This document shows positions 16,102 through 25,325 of a DNA stretch of 38,285 nt, one piece after another. Within the stretch, counting starts at the first letter, position 1, and every line of letters starts with the position of its first letter. This DNA is from Chlorobiota bacterium (GTDB taxonomy: Bacteria; Bacteroidota; Bacteroidia; Bacteroidales; B39-G9). The stretch covers positions 1 to 38,285 of the forward strand of contig JAADFW010000003.1 in assembly GCA_013152655.1 (NCBI GenBank), read 5' to 3'. Position numbers and translations under genes: made by a program. Under the pieces are notes generated by a model. That model was given only the letters and a program-made list of their open reading frames with translations, searched no databases and had not been told where the DNA came from.

Positions 16102-19100
16102 ATGAAACACACCGAAGATACAAGAGTAAAAATACCGTCAATATTACATCTTACACGGCTTGGGTATAAATATATATCATTGAAAGGTGCAAAGAGAGAA
16201 GAGGATACTAATATTTTTACTGATATTTTTAAAGAGAGTATTTTAAAAATAAACGAAGATGTTGAAGCAGATGAAGTTGACCGTTTGCTTGAAGATGTTT
16301 CATTGTTGCTGGATAATGAAGACTTGGGTGAAGCTTTTTACGAACAGCTTGTGGCAAATTCCGGAACAAAACTGATAGATTTTGAAAATTTTGATAATAA
16401 TTCTTTTCATGTTGTAACTGAACTAACATATAAAAACGGAGATGAAGAATTCAGACCTGATATTATTCTTTTGGTAAACGGAATGCCGCTTGTTTTTATT
16501 GAAGTGAAAAAGCCTAATAACAGAGACGGAATTTTAGCCGAGAGAGACAGAATTAATACACGTTTTCAAAACAAAAAGTTCAGAAAGTTTGTGAATATCA
16601 CACAATTAATGATTTTCTCAAACAATATGGAATACGACAATGAAGATATTGAACCTTTGCAAGGTGCTTTTTATGCTTCACCTTCATATAATAAACCGAT
16701 ATTTAATTATTTCAGAGAAGAGGAAAAATTAGATTTAAAAGCATTGTTATCAGACGAAGATGATGTTGCAGAAGATTTTATATTGAAAGATAATAATTTG
16801 ACTGCAATTAAACATTCTCCTGAATTTATTACAAATAAATCCCCTGATACACCTACTAATCGAGTTTCTACATCTCTTTTAAGCAAAGAACGTTTGGCAT
16901 TTATATTAAAATATGCAATTGCTTATGTGAAAGAAACATCCGGAATGCAAAAACACATCATGCGTTATCCTCAAATGTTTGCAACAAAAGCAATTGAGCG
17001 AAAATTGGATGATCATATCAGTAAAGGTATTATTTGGCATACACAAGGCAGCGGAAAAACGGCACTTGCATTTTATAATGTTAAATTTTTAACCGATTAT
17101 TTTCAGAAAAAGAAAGTTATTCCTAAATTTTATTTTATTGTTGACAGATTAGATTTGTTGATTCAAGCGAAAAGAGAGTTTTCAAGTCGCGGTTTAAAGG
17201 TTCATACGGTAAATTCAAGACAAGAATTTATTAAAGATATAAAAAACACAAGTGCAATTCATAATCTTTCGGGTAAGCAAGAAATTACGGTTGTCAATAT
17301 TCAAAAATTCAGTGAAGATTCTAATGTTGTTAATCAAAAAGACTACGATATTGATATTCAAAGAATATATTTTTTAGACGAGGTTCACAGAAGTTATAAT
17401 CCGAAAGGCAGTTTTCTGGCAAATTTAACGGAATCTGATAAAAATTCTATAAAAATAGGTTTAACAGGTACACCATTAATCAGCAAAGATTACTATTCAA
17501 AACATCTTTTCGGAAATTACATTCATAAATATTATTACAATGCATCAATTGCTGACGGTTATACTTTACGACTTATTCGTGAAGAAATTGAAACAAATTA
17601 CAAAATCGGATTAGAGAAAATTTTAAAAGATATTAAGATTTTAAAAGGAGATGCCGATAAAAAACAGATTTATTCTCACCCTAGATTTGTTGAACCGATG
17701 CTCAAATATATTGTTGATGATTTTGAGAAAAGCAGAGAAACATTTACTGACGGTTCAATCGGAGGAATGATTATTTGCGACAGTTCGGAACAGGCTAAAA
17801 TGATGTTTAAAATATTTAATGAACAATATTCTGAAAATAAAACTGAATCTCTTGATTATAATATAGCAGCTGAACCTAAAATCAGTTATAATTCAAAACA
17901 AAAAGAATTATACAGAGTAAAAACATCAGCATTAATCCTGCACGATATTGGAACAAAAGAAGAGCGAAAACAACAAGTTGAGGATTTTAAAGCAGGAAAA
18001 ATTGACTTCCTATTTGTTTATAATATGCTTTTAACCGGATTTGATTCTCCGCGACTGAAAAATATATATTTAGGACGAATTATAAAACGTCATAATTTAT
18101 TACAGGCATTAACTCGTGTAAACAGAACCTATAAAGAATTCAGGTATGGATATGTCGTTGATTTTGCAGATATAAGCAAGGAGTTTGATGCAACAAATAA
18201 AGCCTATTTTGAAGAGCTTCAATTGGAGTTAGGCGATGAAATGCAACATTATACCGACTTGTTTAAATCAAAAGAAGAAATTGAAAAGGAAATAAGTGAG
18301 ATAAAAGAACTTCTTTTTTATTATAACACTGAAAATGCAGAAATATTTCAACAGCAGATAAGTCAAATTCAGGATAGGGAAAAGATGTTGGAAATAAAGA
18401 AAGTGTTGGCTAATGCAAAGAACTTGTATAATTTAATTCGACTTTTCGGACATTATGACCTTTTGGAAAAAGTAGACTTTAAAAAACTTACAATTTTATA
18501 CAGAGAAGCTGAAAATCATTTAGCATTACTCAATACAAAAAATAGTTCAAACACAACAAATTTATTAAATATTGCATTAGAAAATATATTATTTCTTTTC
18601 ACAAAAATTTCGGAAGAAGAATTAGTAATTGCCGATAAGTTGAAAAATACACTTCGCAAAACACGGGAAGCTTTGGCAAATAATTTTGATAAAAAAGATG
18701 CTGAATTTGTTTCCCTTTATGATGAGCTGAAAAGGTTATTTGACAAAAAGAATTTAGATGAAGTTTCGCAGGAAGCTATGAACAAAAATATCGGTGCATT
18801 AAGGAAGATATTTGATGAAGTAACTGAATTAAACCGCAGAAATAATTTATTGAAAGAAAAATATAAAAGCGATAAAAAATATGCCAGAATTCATAAACGA
18901 ATAATGGAACACAATAAAATTTCAGAAAAAGAAAGTAAACTGTTTGAAGCACTGCAAGCTGTAAAGGCGGATGCAGACCTGCAAGTATTGCAAAATAACA
19001 GATTGCTGAATAATGAAAGTTATTTTAATGATATGATGATGAAATTAGTTATTAATCAATTTGCAACTAAAAATAAGATTAAGTTAGATGCTGAGTCATC

Positions 19101-19164
19101 AAAATACATCAATAATTTAGTTGTAAAAGAATATATGAATGAATTTTACGGAATAGCAGTATGA
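16102..19164 (+). CDS. hsdR: Type I restriction enzyme, R subunit
   Basis: The motor/nuclease subunit, 1020 residues. The N-terminal PD-(D/E)xK nuclease is visible as Asp120 in FRPDIILL and Glu134-Val-Lys136 in FIEVKK. The SF2 translocase has Walker A TQGSGKTAL (314-322), Walker B FLDEVHRSY, motif III GLTGTPL and motif VI ALTRVNRTYKEF. The C-terminal 300 residues are helical, for contact with the methylase. It cuts DNA at a distance after ATP-driven translocation when the HsdS site is unmethylated. The ATG comes 6 bp after the RT gene, and its end overlaps hsdM by 4 nt (ATGA), so hsdR and hsdM are coupled. It appears intact. Confidence 0.95.
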   Translation: MKHTEDTRVKIPSILHLTRLGYKYISLKGAKREEDTNIFTDIFKESILKINEDVEADEVDRLLEDVSLLLDNEDLGEAFYEQLVANSGTKLIDFENFDNNSFHVVTELTYKNGDEEFRPDIILLVNGMPLVFIEVKKPNNRDGILAERDRINTRFQNKKFRKFVNITQLMIFSNNMEYDNEDIEPLQGAFYASPSYNKPIFNYFREEEKLDLKALLSDEDDVAEDFILKDNNLTAIKHSPEFITNKSPDTPTNRVSTSLLSKERLAFILKYAIAYVKETSGMQKHIMRYPQMFATKAIERKLDDHISKGIIWHTQGSGKTALAFYNVKFLTDYFQKKKVIPKFYFIVDRLDLLIQAKREFSSRGLKVHTVNSRQEFIKDIKNTSAIHNLSGKQEITVVNIQKFSEDSNVVNQKDYDIDIQRIYFLDEVHRSYNPKGSFLANLTESDKNSIKIGLTGTPLISKDYYSKHLFGNYIHKYYYNASIADGYTLRLIREEIETNYKIGLEKILKDIKILKGDADKKQIYSHPRFVEPMLKYIVDDFEKSRETFTDGSIGGMIICDSSEQAKMMFKIFNEQYSENKTESLDYNIAAEPKISYNSKQKELYRVKTSALILHDIGTKEERKQQVEDFKAGKIDFLFVYNMLLTGFDSPRLKNIYLGRIIKRHNLLQALTRVNRTYKEFRYGYVVDFADISKEFDATNKAYFEELQLELGDEMQHYTDLFKSKEEIEKEISEIKELLFYYNTENAEIFQQQISQIQDREKMLEIKKVLANAKNLYNLIRLFGHYDLLEKVDFKKLTILYREAENHLALLNTKNSSNTTNLLNIALENILFLFTKISEEELVIADKLKNTLRKTREALANNFDKKDAEFVSLYDELKRLFDKKNLDEVSQEAMNKNIGALRKIFDEVTELNRRNNLLKEKYKSDKKYARIHKRIMEHNKISEKESKLFEALQAVKADADLQVLQNNRLLNNESYFNDMMMKLVINQFATKNKIKLDAESSKYINNLVVKEYMNEFYGIAV

Positions 19165-20666
19165 CAACAACAGATTTTCAAATAAAAACAAAAGAACTTA
19201 TTGATAACCTGAAAGGTATTTGTGCCTCTTACGGTTTAGGAAACGACGGAAACGAATTTAAAATTATTACACAAGTTTTCCTGTACAAATTTATGAATGA
19301 TAAGTTTGCTTATGAAATTAAAAAGATTGATAAAAAAATAAAAAATGCTGAAAAGTGGGAGCAAGCTTTGAATGAATATTCAGAAGATGATTATGAAATG
19401 TTATTGCTTCAACTCGGAGCTGATACAGCAAAATTAAAACCGCATCATTTTATTTCTCATTTGTTCGGCAGACAAAACGAAACTGATTTTTCAAAATTAT
19501 TTGATGATACTTTGCGTGATATTGCCATTACCAATAATGATACTTTTTCGGTTAAAACAGAAGGCGGTTCAAAAATTATTTTGTTTGATGAATTAAGTCA
19601 GTTTATAACCGACAGTTCAAAACGTGATGCTTTTGCAAAAGCTCTGATTAACAAACTTGTTGATTTTAGTTTTGAAAATATATTTTCACAGAAATATGAT
19701 TTTTACGCTACCATTTTTGAATACCTTATAAAAGATTATAATAAAGACGGAGGCGGAAAATATGCCGAGTATTACACACCTCATGCTGTGGCTAAAATAA
19801 TGGCTGCCATTCTTGTAAACGGAGATGTGCAAAATGTAAGTTGTTACGACCCCTCGGCAGGTTCGGGAACTTTACTGATGAATATTGCACATGCAATCGG
19901 TGAAGATAAATGTACGATTTACTCACAAGATATTTCGCAAAAATCATCAAGTTTATTGCGTTTAAATTTGATATTAAACAATTTGGTGCATTCCATTCAA
20001 AATATTATACAGGGTAACACAATTTTATCGCCTTATCATAAAGAAGGAAAGCAACTTATGAAGTTCGACTATATTGTTTCCAATCCGCCCTTTAAATTGG
20101 ATTTTTCCGATTTCAGAGACGATTTAGATACAAAAGAAAACAACGACCGTTTTTTTGCAGGTATTCCGAATGTTCCTAAAAAAGCCAAAGATAAAATGGC
20201 AATTTATTCTATGTTTTTGCAACATATTATTTTTTCACTTACAACAAAAGGTAAAGCTGCCGTTGTCGTTCCAACGGGTTTTATAACTGCACAAACAGGT
20301 ATAGATAAAAAAATAAGGCAAAAATTAGTGGACAATAAAATGCTTGCAGGTGTTGTATCCATGCCGAGTAATATATTTGCAACTACGGGAACAAATGTTT
20401 CAATTTTATTTATTGATAAAAATAATACAGAAGGCAAAGTTGTGCTTCTTGATGCTTCAAATTTAGGAGAAAAAATAAAAGACGGTAAAAATCAAAAAAC
20501 AGTTTTAAGTAACGAAGAAGAGCAAAAAATAATTGATACTTTCAATAATAAAAAAGCTGTTGATGATTTATCCGTAGTTGTTTCTTATGATGATATTGCA
20601 ACAAAAAATTACTCATTAAGTGCCGGACAATATTTTGAAGTAAAAATTGAATATTACCCACGATGA
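19161..20666 (+). CDS. hsdM: Type I restriction-modification DNA methyltransferase, C-terminus frameshifted
   Basis: N6-adenine methyltransferase subunit. An HsdM N-terminal helical domain leads into YAEYYTPHAVAKIM, the SAM-binding motif DPSAGSGTL (230-238) and catalytic motif IV NPPF (308-311). The frame ends at 20666 after GQYFEVKIEYYPR, but the expected C-terminal helix continues in another frame from about 20650 to 20781 (NITHDEFEAKMKGF...). The annotated 501 residues thus lack about 43 residues that normally help bind HsdS. The break is not in a homopolymer; loss of a few bases between two short AATAT copies would explain it (inference). Loss of HsdM function beside an intact HsdR would matter for self-DNA protection, so a sequencing error or tolerance of the shorter end should be considered. 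Confidence 0.93.
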   Translation: MTTTDFQIKTKELIDNLKGICASYGLGNDGNEFKIITQVFLYKFMNDKFAYEIKKIDKKIKNAEKWEQALNEYSEDDYEMLLLQLGADTAKLKPHHFISHLFGRQNETDFSKLFDDTLRDIAITNNDTFSVKTEGGSKIILFDELSQFITDSSKRDAFAKALINKLVDFSFENIFSQKYDFYATIFEYLIKDYNKDGGGKYAEYYTPHAVAKIMAAILVNGDVQNVSCYDPSAGSGTLLMNIAHAIGEDKCTIYSQDISQKSSSLLRLNLILNNLVHSIQNIIQGNTILSPYHKEGKQLMKFDYIVSNPPFKLDFSDFRDDLDTKENNDRFFAGIPNVPKKAKDKMAIYSMFLQHIIFSLTTKGKAAVVVPTGFITAQTGIDKKIRQKLVDNKMLAGVVSMPSNIFATTGTNVSILFIDKNNTEGKVVLLDASNLGEKIKDGKNQKTVLSNEEEQKIIDTFNNKKAVDDLSVVVSYDDIATKNYSLSAGQYFEVKIEYYPR

Positions 20667-20781
20667 GTTTGAGGCCAAAATGAAAGGTTTTGAAGATAAT
20701 CTAAACAAGCTTTTTGCAGAAGGGAAAACTTTGGAAACTGAAATTCAAAATAATTTAAAAGGATTGGGCTATGAAAAATAA
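20650..20781 (+). pseudogene. Detached C-terminal coding segment of hsdM
   Basis: In the frame starting at 20650 the sequence reads NITHDEFEAKMKGF and on to LKGLGYEK, stop at 20779-20781. This is the charged coiled-coil tail normal for HsdM proteins. It has no start of its own and overlaps the end of the current hsdM frame. Its stop overlaps the next gene's ATG (20771), so the original hsdM was coupled to that gene. Confidence 0.75.
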
Positions 20782-21379
20782 AAAAATAAGATTTAATTTT
20801 CCTAAAAAAGGAGATGGTGAAAGTGATGGTTGGGTATTTAAAACCGGATTTGCCGGAGATACAATAGAAGACGCATATAATAAACTAATAGTATTTTTGA
20901 ATGAAAATGGATACGAAGATATTCCGATACCAAAAAACACTGATGAGCTTCATTTCTTTGCAGATAAAGACGGTAATGGAAATGAGGGAGGATATCAACA
21001 CAATCCTATTGCAATTTCGTTTTCAGCATACCAAACGAATGAATTGTGGTTATCTCTGTTTAATGAAAATTACCCGAATCATTTATTGATGTTTCATAAT
21101 GCATATGATAAAGAGAGAATAGACAAACTAACAAATTTTAGAATAAATGAAACTGTTCTGTTTATTGAAAAGAAAATTTCCGCACTTGACGAAAAAAAGG
21201 ACTATATATCTATATCTAAACTAAAAAAACAAAGTAAAACTTTATTAGAGCTAGATTTAAATAAAGAAACAATTATTGCAGCCTTATTAAAAAATGCTTA
21301 TGAATATGAAATTATTTCGGAAGAGGAAATAAGAACTAAATTTGGTGATTATATATTCAAATTAATAGTAGCAATTTGA
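20771..21379 (+). CDS. Unknown protein inserted between hsdM and hsdS
   Basis: 202 residues; I recognise no family. The N-terminal half is rich in glycine, aspartate and aromatic residues (FPKKGDGESDGW, ADKDGNGNEGGYQ), the latter resembling a calcium-binding DxDGNG loop though possibly by chance; the C-terminal half is helical and charged. Its ATG overlaps the stop of the restored hsdM frame by 11 nt, so it is a long-standing operon member and not a random insertion. Accessory genes often sit between hsdM and hsdS, but this one has no visible toxin, nuclease or HTH signature. Confidence 0.65.
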   Translation: MKNKKIRFNFPKKGDGESDGWVFKTGFAGDTIEDAYNKLIVFLNENGYEDIPIPKNTDELHFFADKDGNGNEGGYQHNPIAISFSAYQTNELWLSLFNENYPNHLLMFHNAYDKERIDKLTNFRINETVLFIEKKISALDEKKDYISISKLKKQSKTLLELDLNKETIIAALLKNAYEYEIISEEEIRTKFGDYIFKLIVAI

Positions 21380-21391
21380 GAGTGTTGAAAT

Positions 21392-21832
21392 ATGAAAAAT
21401 AAGAATACTAAATTAATACGAAACAGCACAGCCGAATTTTTGATTTTTACTTCTCAAAATCAAGAAGAAAGCATCGAGGCTCGATATGAAGACGAAACGG
21501 TTTGGTTAAGCCAAAAATTAATGGCAGAGCTTTATAATGTTAATGTTGCTACAATTAATGAACATCTAAAAACATATATAAAAGTAACGAACTTGAAAAG
21601 AATCCAATTATCAGGAAATTCCTGATAGTTCAAACCGAAGGTAAAAGGCAAGTTTCAAGGAATATAGATTTTTATAATCTTGATGCAATTATTTCTGTCA
21701 GTTATCGTGTAAATTCTAAACGTGCTACACAATAATGAATTTGAAAAATACAGAATTGTGCAAGACCGACTTTTTGAAAGTGACTTCGATAAAGAAATTA
21801 TGAAACAATTAAAGGAGGGGAAAGATGAATAA
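21392..21832 (+). pseudogene. Degraded RhuM-family gene
   Basis: The first frame (21392-21625) has the RhuM N-terminus: EARYEDETVWLSQKLMAELYNVNVATINEHL. One missing A in the A5 run 21568-21572 breaks it; in the next frame the family pattern continues with IVQTEGKRQVSRNIDFYNLDAIISVSYRVNSKRATQ. A large internal deletion follows near 21735, joining to the family's C-terminal end YRIVQDRLFESDFDK, stop at 21830-21832. So there are at least two lesions. RhuM genes commonly sit inside type I restriction operons between hsdM and hsdS. Its end overlaps the hsdS start by 8 nt. Confidence 0.85.
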
Positions 21833-23201
21833 AATGGAAAAATTAAATTCTCTATGTATCAAAATAACAGATGGCTCACATTACAGTCCACCTGACACAA
21901 ATAAAGGCTTCCCTATGCTTTCTGTAAAAGATATGAATTACTCAAATTTTTCTTATGAAGCTTGTAAATATATATCAAAAGAAGAATATGAAAAGTTAAA
22001 AAAAGCAGATTGTAAACCAAAACTTAACGACATATTAATAGCAAAGGATGGGAGTTACTTAAAGCATGTGTTTGTCATTAGAGAAGAGATTGAACAAGCA
22101 ATACTATCCTCAATTGGTATTTTAAGACCTGACTTAAAAAAAATATTTCCACAATATCTTAAATACTATTTACATTCAAAGTCAGTAAAAAAGGAAGTTG
22201 TCAAAAAATATGTTTCAGGTAGTGCCTTGCCAAGGATAATTTTAAAAAATTTTGGTGAAATTGAAATTATAATAAAAGATCTCCCTACCCAGCAAAAAAT
22301 AGCCAAAGTTCTCTCAACCATAGATGCCAAAATAGAGCTAAACACCAAAATAAACCAAGAATTGGAAGCAATGGCAAAAACGCTTTACGATTATTGGTTT
22401 GTGCAGTTTGATTTTCCCAACAAGCAAGGTAAACCATACAAAAGCACCGGCGGTAAAATGGTTTATAATGAGGAACTGAAACGGGATATTCCTGAGGGTT
22501 GGGAGGTGAAAACTATTGATGAATGGATAAATAATGATAAAAGCGGAGATTGGGGAAAAGAAACAGAACAAGGAAATTATACACAAAAAGTGTCTTGCGT
22601 AAGAGGTACAGATTTAAATGGATTAAACGGTAAAGGTGAGATAAATTCACCAACTCGTTTCATCTTAGAAAAGAACTCGCATAAAATTTTAGAAAATCAT
22701 GATTTAATAATTGAGATTTCGGGTGGTAGTCCAACTCAATCAACAGGTCGTTTGGCATTTATTACAGAAGAAACATTAGAACGTTTTGAAAATCCTTTAA
22801 TCTGTTCAAATTTCTGCAAAGTTGTAACATTAAAAAAAGAAAAATATTTATTCAATTTTGTTTATCAATGGAATAGATTATATGATAATGGGGTTTTGTT
22901 CGGATGGGAAGGAAAAACAAGCGGAATTAAGAATTTGCTTTTTGAAAGTTTTGTAACCAATCAAAAAGAGGTTTATCCAAAAGCAGATATAGTTAAAAGA
23001 TACTACGATTTTGCAAAACCAATTCACGCTAAAAAACAAAAGAATTTATTAGAAAACCAACAACTCACCGAGTTAAGGGATTGGCTATTGCCAATGCTTA
23101 TGAACGGGCAAGTAACTGTTAATGAAGCAGCAGAATATAGTAAAGATTTTGATTTGAGAATTGCTGCGGAGGGGGAGCTTAGGTATGGGAAAAAAGAATA
23201 A
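21825..23201 (+). CDS. hsdS: Type I restriction enzyme specificity subunit
   Basis: 458 residues that set the recognition sequence for the restriction/methylation complex. Two target-recognition domains are visible, each opening with a typical segment (MEKLNSLCIKITDGSHY and PEGWEVKTIDEW). They are separated and followed by conserved helical spacers (PTQQKIAKVLSTIDAKIELN, then AKKQKNLLENQQLTELRDWLLPMLMNGQV). The first start is ATG 21825, with ATG 21834 (MEKLNS) nearly as good; a GGAGGGG stretch at 21814-21820 serves either. It appears intact. The site recognised cannot be predicted from the sequence. It is followed after 5 bp by the Septu-like ATPase gene. Confidence 0.93.
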   Translation: MNKMEKLNSLCIKITDGSHYSPPDTNKGFPMLSVKDMNYSNFSYEACKYISKEEYEKLKKADCKPKLNDILIAKDGSYLKHVFVIREEIEQAILSSIGILRPDLKKIFPQYLKYYLHSKSVKKEVVKKYVSGSALPRIILKNFGEIEIIIKDLPTQQKIAKVLSTIDAKIELNTKINQELEAMAKTLYDYWFVQFDFPNKQGKPYKSTGGKMVYNEELKRDIPEGWEVKTIDEWINNDKSGDWGKETEQGNYTQKVSCVRGTDLNGLNGKGEINSPTRFILEKNSHKILENHDLIIEISGGSPTQSTGRLAFITEETLERFENPLICSNFCKVVTLKKEKYLFNFVYQWNRLYDNGVLFGWEGKTSGIKNLLFESFVTNQKEVYPKADIVKRYYDFAKPIHAKKQKNLLENQQLTELRDWLLPMLMNGQVTVNEAAEYSKDFDLRIAAEGELRYGKKE

Positions 23202-23206
23202 AAAAT

Positions 23207-25324
23207 ATGGAAGAATTTAAATTAATAGCAATAAGGCCTTTAAGGGGTTGTGACAGAAAGCTTATAAAAGTTTTAAAAGAAGGAGAAATTTATCAATTTT
23301 ATCAAGATTATAAGTTTATAAGACATGATGAAAATGATATTCACTCTGATATTAAAAAGATAGAATATACATCGACAATTCCTGATGATTTATACAACCT
23401 AAATGATATAAACATTAATATTTCAGCAGTTGTTGGAAAAAATGGAAGTGGTAAAAGTAGTTTGTTTGAATTGCTTTTTGCTTTTTGTTATTCAATAGCT
23501 GTAAAAAAAGGAATAATAAAAGATGTTATTACTTTAAAAAAATTAATAAAAAAACCATCTATTGAAGGAAATGAGACTAGTAATCATCTATTTTCTGATA
23601 ATCTAAAAGATATTTATTCAATTATTAATAATACCAAAGTTGAAATATACTACTCAATTAATGGAGAAATTTATCTAATAAAAAATGAAAATGAAGGGTA
23701 TGAACATTTTATGTTAGAGATTAATAAATGGGTGCATGAAGATTTTAATTTTAATAATTTTTATTATTCACTTGTAGTAAATTATTCCATTTATGGTTTG
23801 AATGACAAAGATAATATTTGGATAAAATCATTATTTCACAAAAATGATGGTTATCAAACTCCGATTGTTATAAATCCTTTTAGGAATGAAGGGAATATTG
23901 ATGTCAATTCAGAAGCCCATCTTGCACAATCAAGAGTATTAGCAAACCTTACAATAGATAAGCAACTGTCAGAAATATTAGAAGGGAAAATTATTAATAA
24001 ACTTAACTTTAATATTTATCCTGAAAAATTAGATACAATTCAAAATGTCGCAGCAAAGAATGTGTTTGATTTATTTGAAACTGATCATAATGAATCTGTA
24101 ATAAGATTTTATAATAAAATTTCCGATAAATTAATAGGGTATAAATTAAGTAATCAGCAAATAGTATTACTTGAAAATATCTTGAAAGATGATTTATCAA
24201 AAGACCTTACAAAACATATCTTCAAAGAATCTAATACAGAAATTAAAGATAATGTAATACTATACTTATTTGTAAAGTATGTAATAAATAAGGTTTATAA
24301 AATATGTTACAAGTATCCGGAATATAATGATAGGTTTTACTCTGTGGAAAAAGAAGACAGGCCAATACCTCAACTTTCAAAAATATCTGATTTAATTACA
24401 AAACTTAAAGAGGATGGAAGTCATATAACTCTTAAGCTAAAACAAGCTTTATATACAATTAAAGAAGAGTATTTCTTCAATATTAAATGGAATATTGTTA
24501 AGAGTGATATTAATTCCAATAAGTTAAAGTATGATTTATCTTTGACTATGAATACTTTTAAAAGTAAAATTTTATCTGGTCTTAATAATAATAGAAATGA
24601 AATAAAAGAAATTATAGAATTAATACCCGGGGCTTTTGTAAAACCAACATTATTAATAAAGTATGATGAATCAAAGAACTCTGAATCAAATATCCAACAA
24701 TTGAGTTCTGGTGAACTTCAATTTATTCATACACTTCATACTGTCCTATATCATTTAAATAATATTAATTCTGTTTTTAGAACTTCTGACAATGGTAAAA
24801 TTAAATATTCAAGAATCAATATAATGCTTGATGAAATAGAATTGTATTTTCATCCTGAATTTCAACAAAGACTTACTTATGAATTACTAAGGGGTATAGG
24901 TAACTTGGATATTCCAAAAATAAAGGGGATTAATATATTATTTTCAACACATTCTCCTTTCATACTTTCTGATATTCCTTCTGTAAATATACTTAGATTA
25001 AAAGATGGTGTCCCTTTCTTGGGTAAAGCAAATTCCTTTGGTGCCAATATTCATGATATATTGGCTGACGGTTTCTTTTTATCTGATGGGTTTATAGGTG
25101 AGTTTTCAAAAATAAAAATAAAAGAGCTAATTGCATGGTTAAATAATAAAGACAATAAAAATAACTCTGAATATCAGAAGAAACTTATTCGTATAATTGA
25201 TGAACCAATTGTTCAAAGGAAGCTGGCTGAAATGTATGATAATAAGATGGAAACTAACATTCAATTAACAGTTGTTGAAGAGCAAATAAAACAGTTAGAA
25301 CAAATAAAGAAGAAATTAGAATAG
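23207..25324 (+). CDS. Septu-like AAA/ABC-type ATPase (PtuA-like)
   Basis: 705 residues. Walker A GKNGSGKSS begins at Gly77 in a strongly conserved N-terminal block (ISAVVGKNGSGKSSLFELL), the ABC-type signature appears as QQLSSGELQFIHTL, and Walker B is IMLDEIELYFHPE (Asp542-Glu543) followed by the switch-His segment FSTHSPFILSD. This is the SMC/OLD-like ATPase architecture used in Septu (PtuA), Gabija and retron-associated systems. The partner encoded 1 bp downstream is an HNH nuclease, which points to Septu. In Septu the ATPase holds the HNH nuclease in check and releases it on infection. The C-terminus ends in a coiled coil (VVEEQIKQLEQIKKKLE). It appears intact. Confidence 0.85.
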   Translation: MEEFKLIAIRPLRGCDRKLIKVLKEGEIYQFYQDYKFIRHDENDIHSDIKKIEYTSTIPDDLYNLNDININISAVVGKNGSGKSSLFELLFAFCYSIAVKKGIIKDVITLKKLIKKPSIEGNETSNHLFSDNLKDIYSIINNTKVEIYYSINGEIYLIKNENEGYEHFMLEINKWVHEDFNFNNFYYSLVVNYSIYGLNDKDNIWIKSLFHKNDGYQTPIVINPFRNEGNIDVNSEAHLAQSRVLANLTIDKQLSEILEGKIINKLNFNIYPEKLDTIQNVAAKNVFDLFETDHNESVIRFYNKISDKLIGYKLSNQQIVLLENILKDDLSKDLTKHIFKESNTEIKDNVILYLFVKYVINKVYKICYKYPEYNDRFYSVEKEDRPIPQLSKISDLITKLKEDGSHITLKLKQALYTIKEEYFFNIKWNIVKSDINSNKLKYDLSLTMNTFKSKILSGLNNNRNEIKEIIELIPGAFVKPTLLIKYDESKNSESNIQQLSSGELQFIHTLHTVLYHLNNINSVFRTSDNGKIKYSRINIMLDEIELYFHPEFQQRLTYELLRGIGNLDIPKIKGINILFSTHSPFILSDIPSVNILRLKDGVPFLGKANSFGANIHDILADGFFLSDGFIGEFSKIKIKELIAWLNNKDNKNNSEYQKKLIRIIDEPIVQRKLAEMYDNKMETNIQLTVVEEQIKQLEQIKKKLE

Positions 25325-25325
25325 T

